Source: Bimuria novae-zelandiae CBS 107.79
Taxonomy: Eukaryota; Ascomycota; Dothideomycetes; Pleosporales; Didymosphaeriaceae
Assembly (NCBI GenBank): GCA_010015655.1
Contig: ML976696.1
Location: forward strand, 124,001 to 188,000
DNA: 64,000 nt
Reading direction: 5' to 3'
The notes under the pieces were generated by a model. It did no database searches, had not been told where the DNA came from, and saw only the letters and a program-made list of their open reading frames with translations. Of this stretch, positions 1 to 12,200 are shown piece by piece. How positions within the stretch are numbered: position 1 is the stretch's first letter; the number at the start of each line of letters is the position of its first letter. The position numbers and the translations under genes are program-made.

Positions 1-960
1 TTCTTACAGGGCTTGCCGCCGAGTATGCGCACGGTGAAGCTGACAAGGATATAGATTCTGCTCTACCTAAAATTCTCAAAAGATCATCATCGTGGCCATC
101 GCTCTGGCGAATTTTATGCTCAAAACATCTGCATGTTTGCCTTGCATGAGTACGTCTGGAGAGCGAAAAGGAACAACAAGGCGGAAAGCTACCGTAGAAA
201 TTCGATAGTACTGGATCCGCCGTTGGTCTTGGATCTTTCTTCTATTTGTTAGAAAAACTGACGGCGGATCCGGTACTATCGAATTTCTACGGTATGTGGA
301 CGAGTGACCTGCCCAAGAAAGGCGACCTGCACCATAGGGACAAAGTGTGCGCGAAGGACACGCTGCAAGAACATCGAAATTACGATTCGATACCGCATAG
401 ATACATCGTACTTTCACATGCAACGCCCATTATCCTTGTGGTTCGTAATCACCCCTTTTTTGGGGTGCATGGGATCAAGACGAGACAAAGAATCAACTTC
501 GAGTGGTCCATGAGCGAGGCGAAGATAGGACAGCCGAGAGAGAAAAGCAATACATAGTCAGTCCATCATACCCATTCGATAAAACTTTCCAGCAACGAGG
601 AGTAGAGATCGGTGCGAATCGAAATTTGCGAGACCACAGTAACGGAGGGGTCGAGATCCCGGACATTATTGTCAATCGTGCCACATATCCATGGTGAGGA
701 GGCAGTCGCGGCCTCTCGACGCCACCCGCACTGGTAGCTGCTGGTAGCACCGTTTTCGGCAGGGAAGTTCGTTTCATCTCAGCGAGGTGAGTCGGATCAA
801 CTTACGCTCATGCTGTAAAATGACTTCGACGCCTGGCACAGATCCATGTAAGCGGAATTCAATGTGGCACGGATTGAAATAGAGCGGCGTTCGGGGGTGC
901 CTGATGCGCCTAGAAGTCAGTAGGCGGCGTAGTTGACTAGGGAGAAATACTAGCGTCGTT
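1..960. other. Unassigned segment without a supported gene
   Basis: This stretch has roughly balanced base composition, unlike the AT-rich repeats further on. Open frames are short, overlap on both strands and show no recognisable motif. The only clear structure is the foldback at 190-294. It could be diverged host DNA or the edge of an old repeat. Confidence 0.4.
190..294. repeat. 34-bp inverted repeat (foldback) with 37-nt loop
   Basis: Positions 190-223 are the reverse complement of 261-294 except for one base (T212 against C in the other arm). The arms include a GGATCC site and are separated by 37 nt. Transcribed on either strand it would form a long hairpin. No terminal repeat or target duplication is evident, so its origin is not known. 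Confidence 0.8.
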
Positions 961-984
961 CGTGGTACAGTCGCGGCCGAAATC

Positions 985-1004
985 GATTGATTGATTGATT
1001 GATT
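985..1004 (-). repeat. (AATC)n 3' tail of the LINE
   Basis: Four to five tandem ATTG units on the plus strand, equal to AATC units at the 3' end of the minus-strand LINE. Short repeat tails of this kind are left by target-primed reverse transcription. Confidence 0.7.
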
Positions 1005-1229
1005 TATTACGCCCGGCTCACTCGCCTAAAGGGCCTTTTTACGCTAACTACATACCAGAGCTTATAGTAGTGACCTAACTCCCTCTAGCCCCTATAGATA
1101 ACCATCCTCGTGTCTATTCATCTTAACTCTGTGTATCTAGAGTCCCTCCTAAGTGATTAGTAGCAAGTTGTCTTAGGGTTGTTCCCCTAAGTGTTCAGTG
1201 TCCCTTCTTTAGCAAATGAAGCAGAACCT

Positions 1230-4200
1230 GCTAAGTAAGAGGGTTAGTCTTTTCCTCCTACGTTCCGCTTGCTATTTCTAGGCGTTTTATCGCTATCGCG
1301 TATCGAATTATCGCTTTTACTGCCTCTATGCTCGGTGTCTATGTCTTCGCTGGATCTGTCTTTGCTCTCCCTCTAAGGTAGAATAAGAGGCTTCCCCTTA
1401 GCGTGTCTGATTGCTCTAGCATTTGTTCCCTAAGCGTGTCCTATCGCGCGCATCGGAAGAGGAAGTGCTTAGGTGTTTCCGTGTGGTTATAAGCACATGC
1501 CCTAGAATCCGCTGCTCTAATCTAGTAGAGATATGCGTTTAGCCGTATTATCCCTGTGCATAGCTGTGCTAACACGGTCGCTTCTTGTCTGCTAAGGTTG
1601 TCGTATAACTTGCGGGTATATTGTCCTAGTAGTGCTGCATCTATCCGCTTGCTATATGCACCTGTGCCGTCTAGCAGAGTCCTTTTTACTTGTGCTTTTG
1701 CCATTATCGTGTTAATAACAGTTAATTTAGCTTAAAGCTGCCGTATGGGTGGCGTACTACCCTCCTGCGTAGTCCTCTTTGCCGCTTTCTTTACTTCGTC
1801 TGTAAGAGCGTTGCTACATTTCACTGTAATCTATATAAGATCTACTTTGTTTTCTAGCATCTCCAGGTCCTGGATTGTGCGGTAGATTCTTTAGATAATG
1901 TGTTGTCCTCACTGTCTCTTTGGCTGGCGAACTACCTGAAGGGCGGCCAGGTTTCTTGTGAGGATTACGATTCGCCTCTAGTGCGGTTTCCCTAGAGCCT
2001 CTAGCGCTCCTGCAATAGTAAATAGTTCTGCTATATACAGGTTCTGCTCTTCCCTTGGGCCTAGGATAGCAGAGCTAGTGCGGGGTTTGTTTGTCCTGTT
2101 GTCCTGGGTGTCTAGTGTTACCTACCCTGCTCCGACGTTGCCACAGCGCGCCGACGTGCTAGTTGCAATCTTTATTCTGTTCTTTTAGTGTACTAGTGCT
2201 ATAGCCTTCTCTAAGTCTGGCTCTGCCGTTGTCGTGATGCGTTTGCTCCACGGGCTAATTATATATAGCATAATTATTTCCATGTGGCTAGTGTCTATAT
2301 CTTCATGCGCTGAGGCTATTATCTAGAGGGGTAAAATAAACTTTATAAATAGCTTAAAACGTAACTGTGTTAGCGGGTTCGTCCTAGGCAGGGAGTGGAT
2401 ATTAACCTAAAGCTTTGTTGCTTTGTGGCTGTGCCGTTTTATTACTGTATGTATGCCTACTTCGGCCTCTGCGATTACTGTAGCTATTATCTAAAAGCAG
2501 TCGATAATAGCCTTTGCACCTATCCTCTAGATATTCTAGAATGCTAAGGGGGTATGCTTAGCTACGTGCTGCCATACACAAGATGCGTAGTCTACGACTA
2601 GTTCCACTGTGGCTCTAAATAGCTGTTAAGCTATCTAAGGTGATAGGTTCTTTAACTAGGAAAGTGCTATTGCTGCTTTTAGTCCTTGCGTTGCTGCTCT
2701 TGCCACATGCTTCTTGTATTGGAGCTCTATATCTATAATAACCCCTAGTATCTTTGCCTCGTCTGCTGGCTTAACTTCTTAGCCTTTTACTCTAATTGGT
2801 TGGGTGCAGGTCCGCCCCTTGTTCCGTGTAAAGTGTATTAGCGTTGTTTTATCCGCCTTAAAGGTTATACTGCTCCGCTTTTCCTAGCTGCTTGCGTGGC
2901 TAATAAACTTTTAGAGCCCCTTATAGTTATCTGTGGCTAAGCGACCTGTCACCTATGCGCTAAAGTTGTCTATAAATGCAATTAACCCCTTATCCCTGTT
3001 GATCTGGCCCTGGACGAGATCGGCGTTAAAGAAGAGAAAGAGGATAGGCGATAGTAGTGAGCCCTGTGGCAGTCCTGCCTGTGGCAGGTCTCTCTTCTCT
3101 GACGATAGTCTATTTATCACAATGTTCGCTGTTCGCTCCGAGTAGAAGGCGTCCACCTAACGCGTTAGAATTTGGGGGATCCCTCTAGCGCATAGCCTCT
3201 GTATTAGCCTGTCCTTGCACACACTATTGTATGCACCTTTAATATTAAAGCTAATAAGGCTAAGCACCTTTCGCTGCCTTTATGCTTAATATATATGCTC
3301 CTGCAGCACCAGCAGCGCTTATTCGGCTGAACGCTTCTTTCTGGCCCCAAAGTGGTTCGTAGGGAGGAGGCTATGCTCCTCTACTATGTACGATATCCTT
3401 TCTGCGAGCACCGCTTCTATTATCTTTCCTAGTGTTAATAGTAGTGAGATTAGTTGCCATACTTTTGCTTTGGTGTAGTCGTCTTTCTTGGGCTTTTTTA
3501 GGGGGATAATCCTGGCGTTTAACCACTAAGTTGGTAGTTGACCCTTATTGATGGACGTTTGGAACAGGCGCAGTACGTCCTATTTCACTACTGGTTATAT
3601 TTGTTTTTATACTCCCGCTGGTAGACAGTCTTTGCCAGGCGCTTTCTATAGTTTTGCCTCGTTTACTGCCCGTTCTATCTCTTTTACGTTTAGCGGTGGC
3701 ATAGGTAGTTGCCTTCTTTAGTGTCTCTCTCCCTCCTCCTTAATTATTTCTGGTAGTGGTGGAAAAAAGATAGAGAGTATCTCCTCCGCTTGCTCTTGCG
3801 GTCCCTTAGTTGTAGTCCTATCTTCCTTGGTTAGGGGCGGGGTTTTGCCGAATTCTGCCTTTTTGCCTGGCTGGAGGTATTGGGCGGCTTTTTATATATT
3901 GCCGTCTTCTGCAAGGAAGTTGTCCTAATAGGACTTTCGCTGTCGCCGTGCTATATCGTGAAACTGTTTTGCTGCCTCTTTTGCTTTCTCTTTCGTGGCT
4001 AGGTTAAGTTGGCCAGCCTGACGTTGCGCCCTCGCCTGGTTTCTCTAATACGTATGTACCCTCCGTAGCTGGGTCAGATCCGACGTCCACTACCTTCTTA
4101 TGTACGGTGATGGCTTTGCTATTAGGGTGAGGCTGTGGACCGCCTTAAGTACTGCCTCTATTAGATAGTCTGCCTGATGTTAAGTATCCCCTATTACTAG

Positions 4201-5000
4201 TTTAGTAAGTAGTGTCCTTATAATCCTTTATCTTATCTCTTCCTATGGTGCGTTCTTGAAAAGGAGCCTCCCCTCGTCTCTTTAAGGCGGTGTGTTCACG
4301 TTAAATGTTGTCTTAATCGCGCTGTGATCGGACCCATGGTCGGTCCCGTGTATTTTATATCGCACTAGGTCCTCTGCTAGTTCTATAGAAGCAAGCACTA
4401 GGTCAATCGTGCTCTCTTAGTCCCCGTGGTGCTAAGTCTTTGTGCCGCGCGAAAGTAGGCTTTACAGGTAATTACTATCTATTAAATTAATAATTAGGTC
4501 TGCCTCTCCCCTTTAATGTGTAATTATATCGTCTCCTCCCCACAATGCGTCGTGCTAGTTAAAGTCGCTAACCAGTATTACATCTATGCGCGTCCGTATA
4601 CGATTTCGTTATTACTAGATTAGGGCATGGAGCGTGCTAATAGAGTCTGCCAGCGCTCGTGCATTCGTGCCCTCTACGTACACCGACACGACTAAGAGGT
4701 GTCTATCATGGAGCCGTAGTACCGCTGCCGTAAGGTCTAATAAGTTTACTGCCACCTATTTAGTCTTAATGTCTCTTCTAATCTATATTATGCTCCGAAT
4801 TGGCCATTTGCCCTCTTTTTGTGTTGTTGGTATAAGCTTTATCTAGTTTAGGTATCCTATAGGGGTCGTGAGTAGTCCGCCTTCCTTATTCCGTTGTGTG
4901 TGGGGCTCCGCAATCGCTAGCACACTGTATTACTATAGTTATTCGTCGTTTATTATACTATACTATACCACTCTCCGCTTTGCTATATTAAGCTGGAAGA
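1230..5000 (-). pseudogene. LINE ORF2 remnant: endonuclease, reverse transcriptase, C-terminal region
   Basis: Domains follow the usual LINE order on the minus strand. The endonuclease region lies at about 5000-4270; around 4930-4600 it reads like an APE-type endonuclease with a scattering of stops. The reverse transcriptase is clearest at 3156-2953, where an open stretch contains GLPQGSLLSPILF followed by FIDNFSA. This corresponds to the palm motif before the catalytic YVDD box and to the box itself, with the second Asp changed to Asn. The C-terminal part contains RKLYDNLSRQEATVLAQL (about 1615-1560) and the zinc-type HFLFRCARDR (about 1475-1440), both typical of fungal LINEs. It cannot encode an active enzyme. 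Confidence 0.75.
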
Positions 5001-5059
5001 TCTGGAGCGATCTATTCATTACAACTGGGGTGTAGTATCCGGCAGTTCTTTAAGAAGGA

Positions 5060-6260
5060 TTCGTGGGGCCCTCCGCAAGATATACACTTTAGGATTTTAG
5101 ATTAATATTCTCTATAGTAGTAACCTGGCACTACGCATCTTGCGTAGGTCTGTTGCCTTGTGTATGCAAAGGCCTTATGTCCTAGTTACTAACATTTATA
5201 GCATTACACATGGCCCACGTGGGGCTTAAACTCCCTGGTGTATGCTAATTCTCCGTTAATGTGGAAATATTATCCTTAAAGGAGCCGCGCCGCTTCGCTA
5301 CTTCTCTTTACGTATATGACTATAGATCCGTATGCCTTGCCTGAGTTCTTTTTGCTTAGCTAGTTTATCTTTTTAATCTGCATTTTGTTCTCCTCCTCTA
5401 AGGCTTGCGTAGCCTCTTGTCGTACTTTATCGCGCTTATTTAAGACCGTAGTGCGATTTGCGTTGTCTATCTGTACTAGGTATAGTTGATCGTGGAGGAT
5501 TCTTACGCCCCTTATAGTAGTTTTCTATACTACTTCCTTAACCTCCCTTAACTCCTCCTTACTCCTACACGAAATTCTAATCCTGTTAGTATCCTTAGGG
5601 TCTTTTACTATTGCTGCGCACCGCCATTTTTCTTTACCCTTAATTATCCTAATCTCTCGCTTGATAGCTTCTTAGATCCTCCCTATCTAAGCCTCTTGTC
5701 TATCTGTTTCCTCTACTCTAGAGGTGTCTATCGTGCAGTAGGGCATGTTAGTTATTATTATTAGTATTACTATTCTAGAGAGGGTACGTAGGTTATTAGG
5801 TTAACTACTTAGTAGCGTGCGTGCTACGTCTACATAGGATAATAAACTATTAGTTACTATCTAGGTTCTTAACTTGCCTAAAAGTTCTAATAGTTAGGCC
5901 CTAGCATCTACAAGCTATGCCTTAGTGTTAGCTAACTTCCTTATTATCTTTTTAACTGCTATTTTAAGCTCTTGGTTGTCCGCTTTTAGTGCTAAATTGT
6001 CTGCCCTAAGGTCTTTTAAAGCGCCTAGTATCGCTGCTAGCGTTCTCTCTAGGTTTTAGCCTTTAACTCTACGCGCCCTTATGTGCTCCGCGTTTTTATT
6101 TACTACCTTACTCTTAACTAGTCCTTTAGGTATCCTTCTTATACGGTTTAGTTGTGGGGCCCTAGGCGGCTTAAAGTTAACGTAATTATCTTTATTTACG
6201 TAACTAAACTTATTTAAATCGCTTTCGTGCTGCGCGTTCTCGTGGTAAAGTTTAGTAGCT
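5060..6260 (-). pseudogene. LINE ORF1 (gag-like) remnant with zinc knuckles
   Basis: Minus-strand translation of about 5240-5060 gives a series of degraded CCHC knuckles (for example GHKAF and TYARCVVPG), the RNA-binding end of LINE ORF1 proteins. Upstream sequence to about 6260 is open only in short pieces. Several expected Cys codons read Tyr, as G-to-A change on the coding strand would produce. Start not determined. Confidence 0.5.
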
Positions 6261-6440
6261 TTTACAGTTTTCCTACGCGTTTAGGCTAATCGGCGCGTCG
6301 CGCGCGCGTTACTCTCCCCTGTCTCTATTACGCTTCCCTCCCTTATTTGAAAATTCCCTCCTCTTTCTCCACAAATTGAGTTCTCGCTGTTTTCTCTGGC
6401 CAGTCTGACGAAATCCTCTCAAGTTGGGGATAGATTCTCC

Positions 6441-6925
6441 GGCCGAAATCGGTTTCCGGTTCCCGCACTTTCGTTATTCTGCGCGCACGGTCGCTTAGGG
6501 AGACGCTTACTCTATTAGTGTAAGCGCTCTGGAAGGTTCAGCTGGGCAGAACTGCTCTTTGGCGCTAAAGATTGCAGTAAAAAGTGCGTGAGAAGGGGAA
6601 AGTGCGTGGGAAGGGGAAAGTGAGAAGGGCGAAGTGGGCAAGAAAGGCAAAGTGGGCGAGAAAGGCAAAGTGAGCGAGAAAGGCAAAGTGGGCAAGAAAG
6701 GCAAAGTGGGCGAGAAAGGCAAAGTGGGCGAGAAAGGCAAAGTCGAGAAAGGCAAAGTGGGCGTTTTCACTGCAATCTTTAGCGCCAACGAGCAGTCCCG
6801 CCAAGCTTTCAGCTGAACCCTGTAAAACGCTTACACTAATATAGTAAGCGCCTCCCCAACCGACCATGCGCGTAGAATAACCGAAATGCAGGAACTGGAA
6901 ACCGATTTCGGTTATCACTATATCT
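6441..6925. repeat. Imperfect inverted repeat around a minisatellite (head-to-head LINE 5' ends)
   Basis: The left arm (about 6441-6580) and right arm (about 6765-6925) are reverse complements with moderate divergence. Shared blocks include CTGCAATCTTTAGCGCCAA, GGTTCAGCTG, CTTACACTAAT and AAACCGATTTCGG. The left arm leads into the minus-strand LINE and the right arm into the plus-strand LINE, so the arms are best read as the shared 5' leader of two related LINEs facing away from each other. A separate foldback transposon is the alternative. Confidence 0.65.
6633..6762 (+). repeat. 18-bp minisatellite, about 7 units
   Basis: The unit is GTGGGCGAGAAAGGCAAA with few variants: six full copies, one copy shortened to 15 bp and a partial copy. 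The unit length is a multiple of three, so the repeat stays open in several frames and would read VGEKGK on the plus strand. There is no reason to think it is translated. It sits exactly between the two inverted arms. Confidence 0.85.
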
Positions 6926-7099
6926 TGGTGGAAAAGGGGTATCATAGCAGATCGAAGGAAGAACGCCTACTAAACCCGATTAATCGTCGGACATTCTTTT
7001 ATTCGCATCGCGCACACCTGATCAATCGTGCACCGCGTTGCAGCGGTCCTAAGGACCCACCGCTGCGGTACCTGACGCGCCAATAGCTATCTTAACCCC

Positions 7100-8420
7100 T
7101 AAACACAACCCTATTACACCGCCGTTCTTAACCAAACTAGCAGCACTATAGAAGAACTGTACATAAAAGCCTACCGAGAAGAGCACATAGTATTAGAGAT
7201 TACAGGAATGGCTTGATTTGTCCTTAAATAAAAGTAGGTGTATTCTAGTTAAAAATAGTTAACCTACCCTATAGATAAAGAAGAATACTACGAATAAAGA
7301 CCTGCTCTCCGCTTTAACAGACATTATCTAAAAATAAAGCGAAACCATCACTAAACTAGGACGCGAAATTAGAGAAGTAAGATAAAACTAATAGGTCTTT
7401 ATAGACTAAAATATTAACCTTCTTAACAAAATCGCTAAGCTTAAAACGCGTGTTAACGACCTCTTGTTAAGTACCCCTGGCACGCGTAGCTAGGCGGCGA
7501 TAGCAGCGAAAGGCGAACCTACTAGGTTTAACGCCACTTCTAGGGCGCTAGCAAGCCACATGCACGCTAAGGTAGCTAGGCCCTCCCTTACTAACTTACT
7601 CTATTATATAATTAACACCTTAAGGACGGGACATGAAAATGATAGGACGTTGGTAGGCGCAATTAGAGCAATAATTAAAAAAAAGATCTATATAATAGAG
7701 AACTATAAAAACTAGCGGTGTTGCGCTGTGACCGTTATCTAAAAGAACTAAAATTAGATTAAAATCGCATGTCGAAACAAAGCTAAGCACTAACTAGTAA
7801 AGAGAGTAGTAGAAAAGATTAGAGTAGGTACGCGTATACTACGCGATAACCTCTATCTAATTAAGATTAATAATGTTAAAAGAATAGTAGTGCTAAATAA
7901 ATATAATAAAGTTAGAGCGAGAGCAGCAAAGGCCTTTAGTAAGGAAAACAAAATAATAGTTATTAAGATAGTATAACTAAGTAAGAAGGACGTTCTAAAA
8001 GCTTATAGCTTAATATTAGTATACCTTAATAAGGCTAGCAATGCGAAGAGACTTATTATAGAGGGCTTTTTTTACGCTAGAGAAGAATCTGGCATAATAA
8101 GCGTATTCAAATACCAACCGCGACTAGAGTAATGCTATAACTACTAGGAGATTAGTTATAAGGCTTATTAATATAAGAATGCATAAAAGTACGCAAGGTG
8201 CGCTAAAGAAGCCTACTACTATAAGAACTATAGTAAAGTAGTACTAAGGTGCATCCTATATAGAGGTTTACACGAATTATTTAGTAGAAACTGCTAGAAG
8301 CTCTACCTATCTTAAAATAAGTAGAGTCTTTAGCATGTTCTAGCTAAACGTAAGAAAATAAGGAGAGGTACATAATAGCCTAATAAATAATAAAGAAATA
8401 CAAGACGTAATAGTATTAGT
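7100..8420 (+). pseudogene. LINE ORF1 remnant with three zinc knuckles
   Basis: The frame is broken by RIP-type stops. The segment at about 8130-8330 still shows successive knuckle motifs (CYNY, KYARCAKEAYYYKNY, RCILYRGLHELFSRNC), in which many Cys and His positions have become Tyr. This matches the C-terminal RNA-binding part of LINE ORF1 proteins. Confidence 0.6.
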
Positions 8421-8996
8421 TATTTAAGAACTATACGCACGGAGGATCTAAGGCTAGCTCTTAATAACCCTAATATAACACTATAAGTAGGTTAAGATAG
8501 TACTATTAACCTGGCGAGAAGGGAGGTGGCCAATCTAGAGTATACTCTAGGTTAATAAAGAAGTAAATACGGAGTAAGTATAGGTTAAGTCCTTAGATAT
8601 AACAGTAGCGATTATACGGCTTCATAAACGTTAACTCTTAGTAGTGTTAGTCTACATACCTGGAGGAAATCTAAGGGTGCTACAAAAATTATGCGATACC
8701 CTACGCAAGCTTATCTACGACGCTAGACAGAATGCTAGCATAGTAGTAGATATACTACTAGCCAGGGACTTTAACTAACACGACCAGCTTTAGGGAGGAG
8801 AAGACGTAATAGTAGAGAGACAAGGCGAAGCAGACCTAATTATTAACCTAATAAATAAATTCGCACTTAGCAGCCTGCTCTAATAAGGCACGAAGATATA
8901 GCATGGCAAGGACTACGAGATAACTATTAACTTAGTTCTAGCATTAAAGGATCTAGCCGATACAGCGCTTAAATGCGCGATACATAAAACGGAACA
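8420..8996 (+). pseudogene. LINE endonuclease remnant, N-terminal part
   Basis: The C-terminal portion of this stretch reads RDFN, then HDQLWGGEDVIVERQGEAD-like sequence and EITINLVLA, corresponding to the GDFN...H and D-x-V-L motifs of APE-type LINE endonucleases. It stops abruptly at the Copia insertion site and resumes at 14464. Confidence 0.6.
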
Positions 8997-9151
8997 TGTG
9001 TGCGTACCACAGCAGGAGGCGAACTGGGTTAATTACTATCTAATAGAAGTTGGAGTGGCTATATACATGAAGTGGAGTATCTAGAAGATTCTAGATCAGC
9101 AGGGTCACATGACTGTGTGACGACATAGTCGAGTTATAATATTAGCTAACA
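8997..9151 (-). repeat. 3' LTR of the Copia element
   Basis: 155 bp, ending with the canonical TG...CA dinucleotides. It differs from the other LTR at 9 positions, all transitions. At 8 of the 9 this copy carries A or T, so it has been mutated more strongly than its partner. Confidence 0.9.
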
Positions 9152-9299
9152 CACCCCCCTAGCTTAAGTAAATTATAGAAATAAAAGCTAAAAAAGAAGT
9201 AACTCTAAGCTCTTAGTAATCTCTGCGTGTGTTCCTCTAGTACCACCCCCTAAGCTCGTCTGATATAATATCTTCCAAGTTTGTTTAAGGCTCTAGTAA

Positions 9300-12200
9300 T
9301 GCTAAAATATCGCTAAGTCCTAGCTAGCGTATAAAGCTAGCGTGCTTTTAGCGTGGAAAAATCTTTGTGAAACCATCTGCGGGCATTTCTGCAGTAGGCT
9401 TCTATTTAATCTATAATCTGCCTTCTAATACTTCCTAACGTATCTAGTGGTGGTGCACGTCTACGTGCTTGAGCTTTGTCTAAAGCTTATTAGCTATCTT
9501 AGTTACAATTAAGACAGTTTGCTGGTTATCGCACTAAAGCAATAGTACAAACTCTAGGTTAAAATAAATTGCCTAAAAGAAGCGTTACTACTACTCTATC
9601 TCTCCTCTTGCTAGTAATAGAGATAGTAGCTTAGCCTTAGTAGTTAATTTCGTGACTGATCGTTAAATTGTCGCTTTCTAATCAATAGGTAGGCCGTAAA
9701 GCTTAAAAAGATAGCCTTAGAAACTTCGACGAGTGTGTGACTTATTTATAAAGGCCGCATCTAATGCGCCATAGAACAACGGTTCTGGTTCTTACTAAGC
9801 TAATTCTAATTCTAGTGTTAAGATGCTCGTAATTCCGCCTTATATATCTGCTAATGCACGAATAGCAAGGTTCTTTATACTAATTAGGTATTGCTAAACA
9901 TGCTGCGCTGCGTGTATATACTTTTACCTTAGATTCTAAAAATAACGTGCTAGTATTAAGTATGCTCGCGCGACGTTTAGGCGTATTAAGGTTAAGATAT
10001 ATACTAGTAAGCTAACTAATTACTAATATCTATGTATTCGTGCTGCGCTTGGTTCCTCTATTAAAGGCGTAAGGTTGTTTTCCTTTAATAGTACGTCTGG
10101 ATATCGTCTATTAAGCTTAAGGTTAAACTTTGTTACAATCTTGTTAATAAATAAGTCTTAGATTAAGTAGATAGATCTTGTAAGCTCTTCTTAAATAACT
10201 TAAATTCTTAGGAACTACTTAAGCTCTCCTAGCTCGCGAATATTATATGTATTAAGCAACTGTTGCTTAAACGCTTAGTAGGCGCTTATATTAAGTAGAT
10301 ATACAAGGACGACAATATTATCAACATAAAAAAATACGATTAACTACTTATTCGTAAACAAATATAGAACTCCTAGTACTAGCCTTAAGCCAAGCTTCTT
10401 TAGGGTTAATAATAGCTCTTAGTACTAAAGCAATAGTGCTTCCTTAAGGCCGTAGAGTGCTCGTTGCAGCTTAAGAAGCTTACTAAATATATCTATAAAT
10501 CCTTCTAGGGTACGACAGTACATCTTTCGCGGTAGTTAAGCGTTAAGAAAGGTATTTAATGTGTTAAACTAAAATATTAGCAGGCTAAAGGCTGCTGCTA
10601 AAGTAATAAGTGCTTAAAACACTTTTATAGTAAGCGTAGCAGCGTATGTGTCTCCCTACGTATTTTATAAGTCTCCTCGTACGCAGAGTCGTGCCTTAAA
10701 CTTGTATAGATATCTGTCTTCATTAAACTTGTACGTGAAGACCCACATTAGGGGTAGTATCTTAGTATTTGCTATAGCTAATATTGCCTTAGTGCGCTTA
10801 AAATAGTGCTTTTTCTAGTAGCTCTTAAACTCTGCTTAAACTGCCTAGGTAAACTCTATGCTAAATAGATAATTCTTAAGGTCTTTTCAGCGCTTAGGCG
10901 GTGGTAGTAGCTAATCGCGATAAAGCCTTATCTTTAGTAGTTCTCTAGCTAGCTTTGCTAGGGCTATTAGATTTATTGCGACTATAAAAGCTATATAGTA
11001 TGTAGCAAAGGCCTAATTTAGTTGCTTCCTTGCTCGTTTGCCTGCTACGATGTTGCTACTACTTCTAACCTTAGGATTAGCTATCCTAGGTGCGTTGTTT
11101 CTTCGTCGATCTAGAACATATTCGTCTGAACTCGCCCATCCTTTAGGTAGAGTGGAAGATACTTTTTAAGGCTGGCTTTAGTGGCCTAATGCGATTGGCA
11201 TAAGTGGCCCTTATCCTTAACTAGTAACATTCTCCTGCTGCGGTGCTCTAATATAGATTATTAGTTTATTATCTTCTTAATTAGACTACATGTCTTCTTA
11301 GTTACACTATATTTCTTAGAGCAATTGCTCCTGTAACTACTATTTAGTATCCTGCTCTTTTATAGTTTGCTAGTTATCCTGCGCATCCTGCGTGCCTGTG
11401 TTAAAGATTTCCTCGCCTTCCTCCTACTAAGGTGGCGCTGTGTTGCCACGAATTAATAGCTCCGGCGTCGGTAGATAGGCCATATAAGGCTCATCCTCCT
11501 TATTGCGATTGTATATAGTGTGAAGCTGTAACTACATTAGCTTAATTAGATTAGTTAAAGTAGCCTATGTGTCTTAGGAGTAAGGTATATCTAAAACCTT
11601 AATTTCTTCCTATGTTATAGCCTCCCTCTCTAGGTTATTACTAAAACGACTTTCGCGCTTGAAAATCACATCTTATGCGCGAATTACCTAGTCTTTTTTA
11701 GGTAGCTAAATGCGAAAAATGTTGGTAGAGTCGTATCTAACCAAGTATCTAACAAAAGTGCGAGATTTAAGCTTATTAGCCTTCTTTAGCTTTTTATTAA
11801 GAATATAAGCTTTGCATCCAATCGGAGCAAAATAAGTAACTAAAGGCTACTTGCCGTGAACAAGCTTATAGGGCGTTTTCTAATTAATAGCTTTTGTTAG
11901 TGTAACATTGGCGATTCGAGCGGTAGTAATAGCTAGTTTATTTAATAGTAACTTTAATAGTCCTGCTTAAATTTAAAGCACTTTTACTTTTATAATAATA
12001 ACATGTCCTACTTTTTCTGCTGCGCTAAGCTACTTAGTAGTATCTAGAGCTTATAACTTAATCTTAAAGCCTGCTTGCTTCGTAATGTTATAGAGTTCAA
12101 GGCCATAGCCCCGCTCATTATCAATCTTAAGTACAACTACAATGTACCCATACTAACGCTAGATCTTATTAATTAATACTTTTAGCGCTGGCACTACCGA

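Larger units (their letters stand above)
985..6590 (-). mobile_element. Tad1-like LINE (non-LTR retrotransposon), RIP-degraded
   Basis: Read on the minus strand this is a full-length-looking LINE: 5' leader (about 6590-6260), ORF1 with CCHC knuckles, then ORF2 with endonuclease, reverse transcriptase and a C-terminal region. The 3' end is defined by a simple-repeat tail at 985-1004. It shares its terminal GCCGGGCGT motif with the second LINE, which ends at about 17.88 kb. All coding frames are interrupted, mostly by TAG and TAA at positions where the family has Gln or Trp codons, as expected from RIP. The 5' limit is approximate. Confidence 0.8.

Noticed and set aside
6633..6762. CRISPR-like array
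   Set aside because: Units are directly adjacent with no unique spacers, and the DNA is fungal.
6507..6945. Overlapping open frames on both strands across the minisatellite
   Set aside because: They are open only because the 18-bp unit is a multiple of three without stops; the peptides are pure repeat plus LINE leader.
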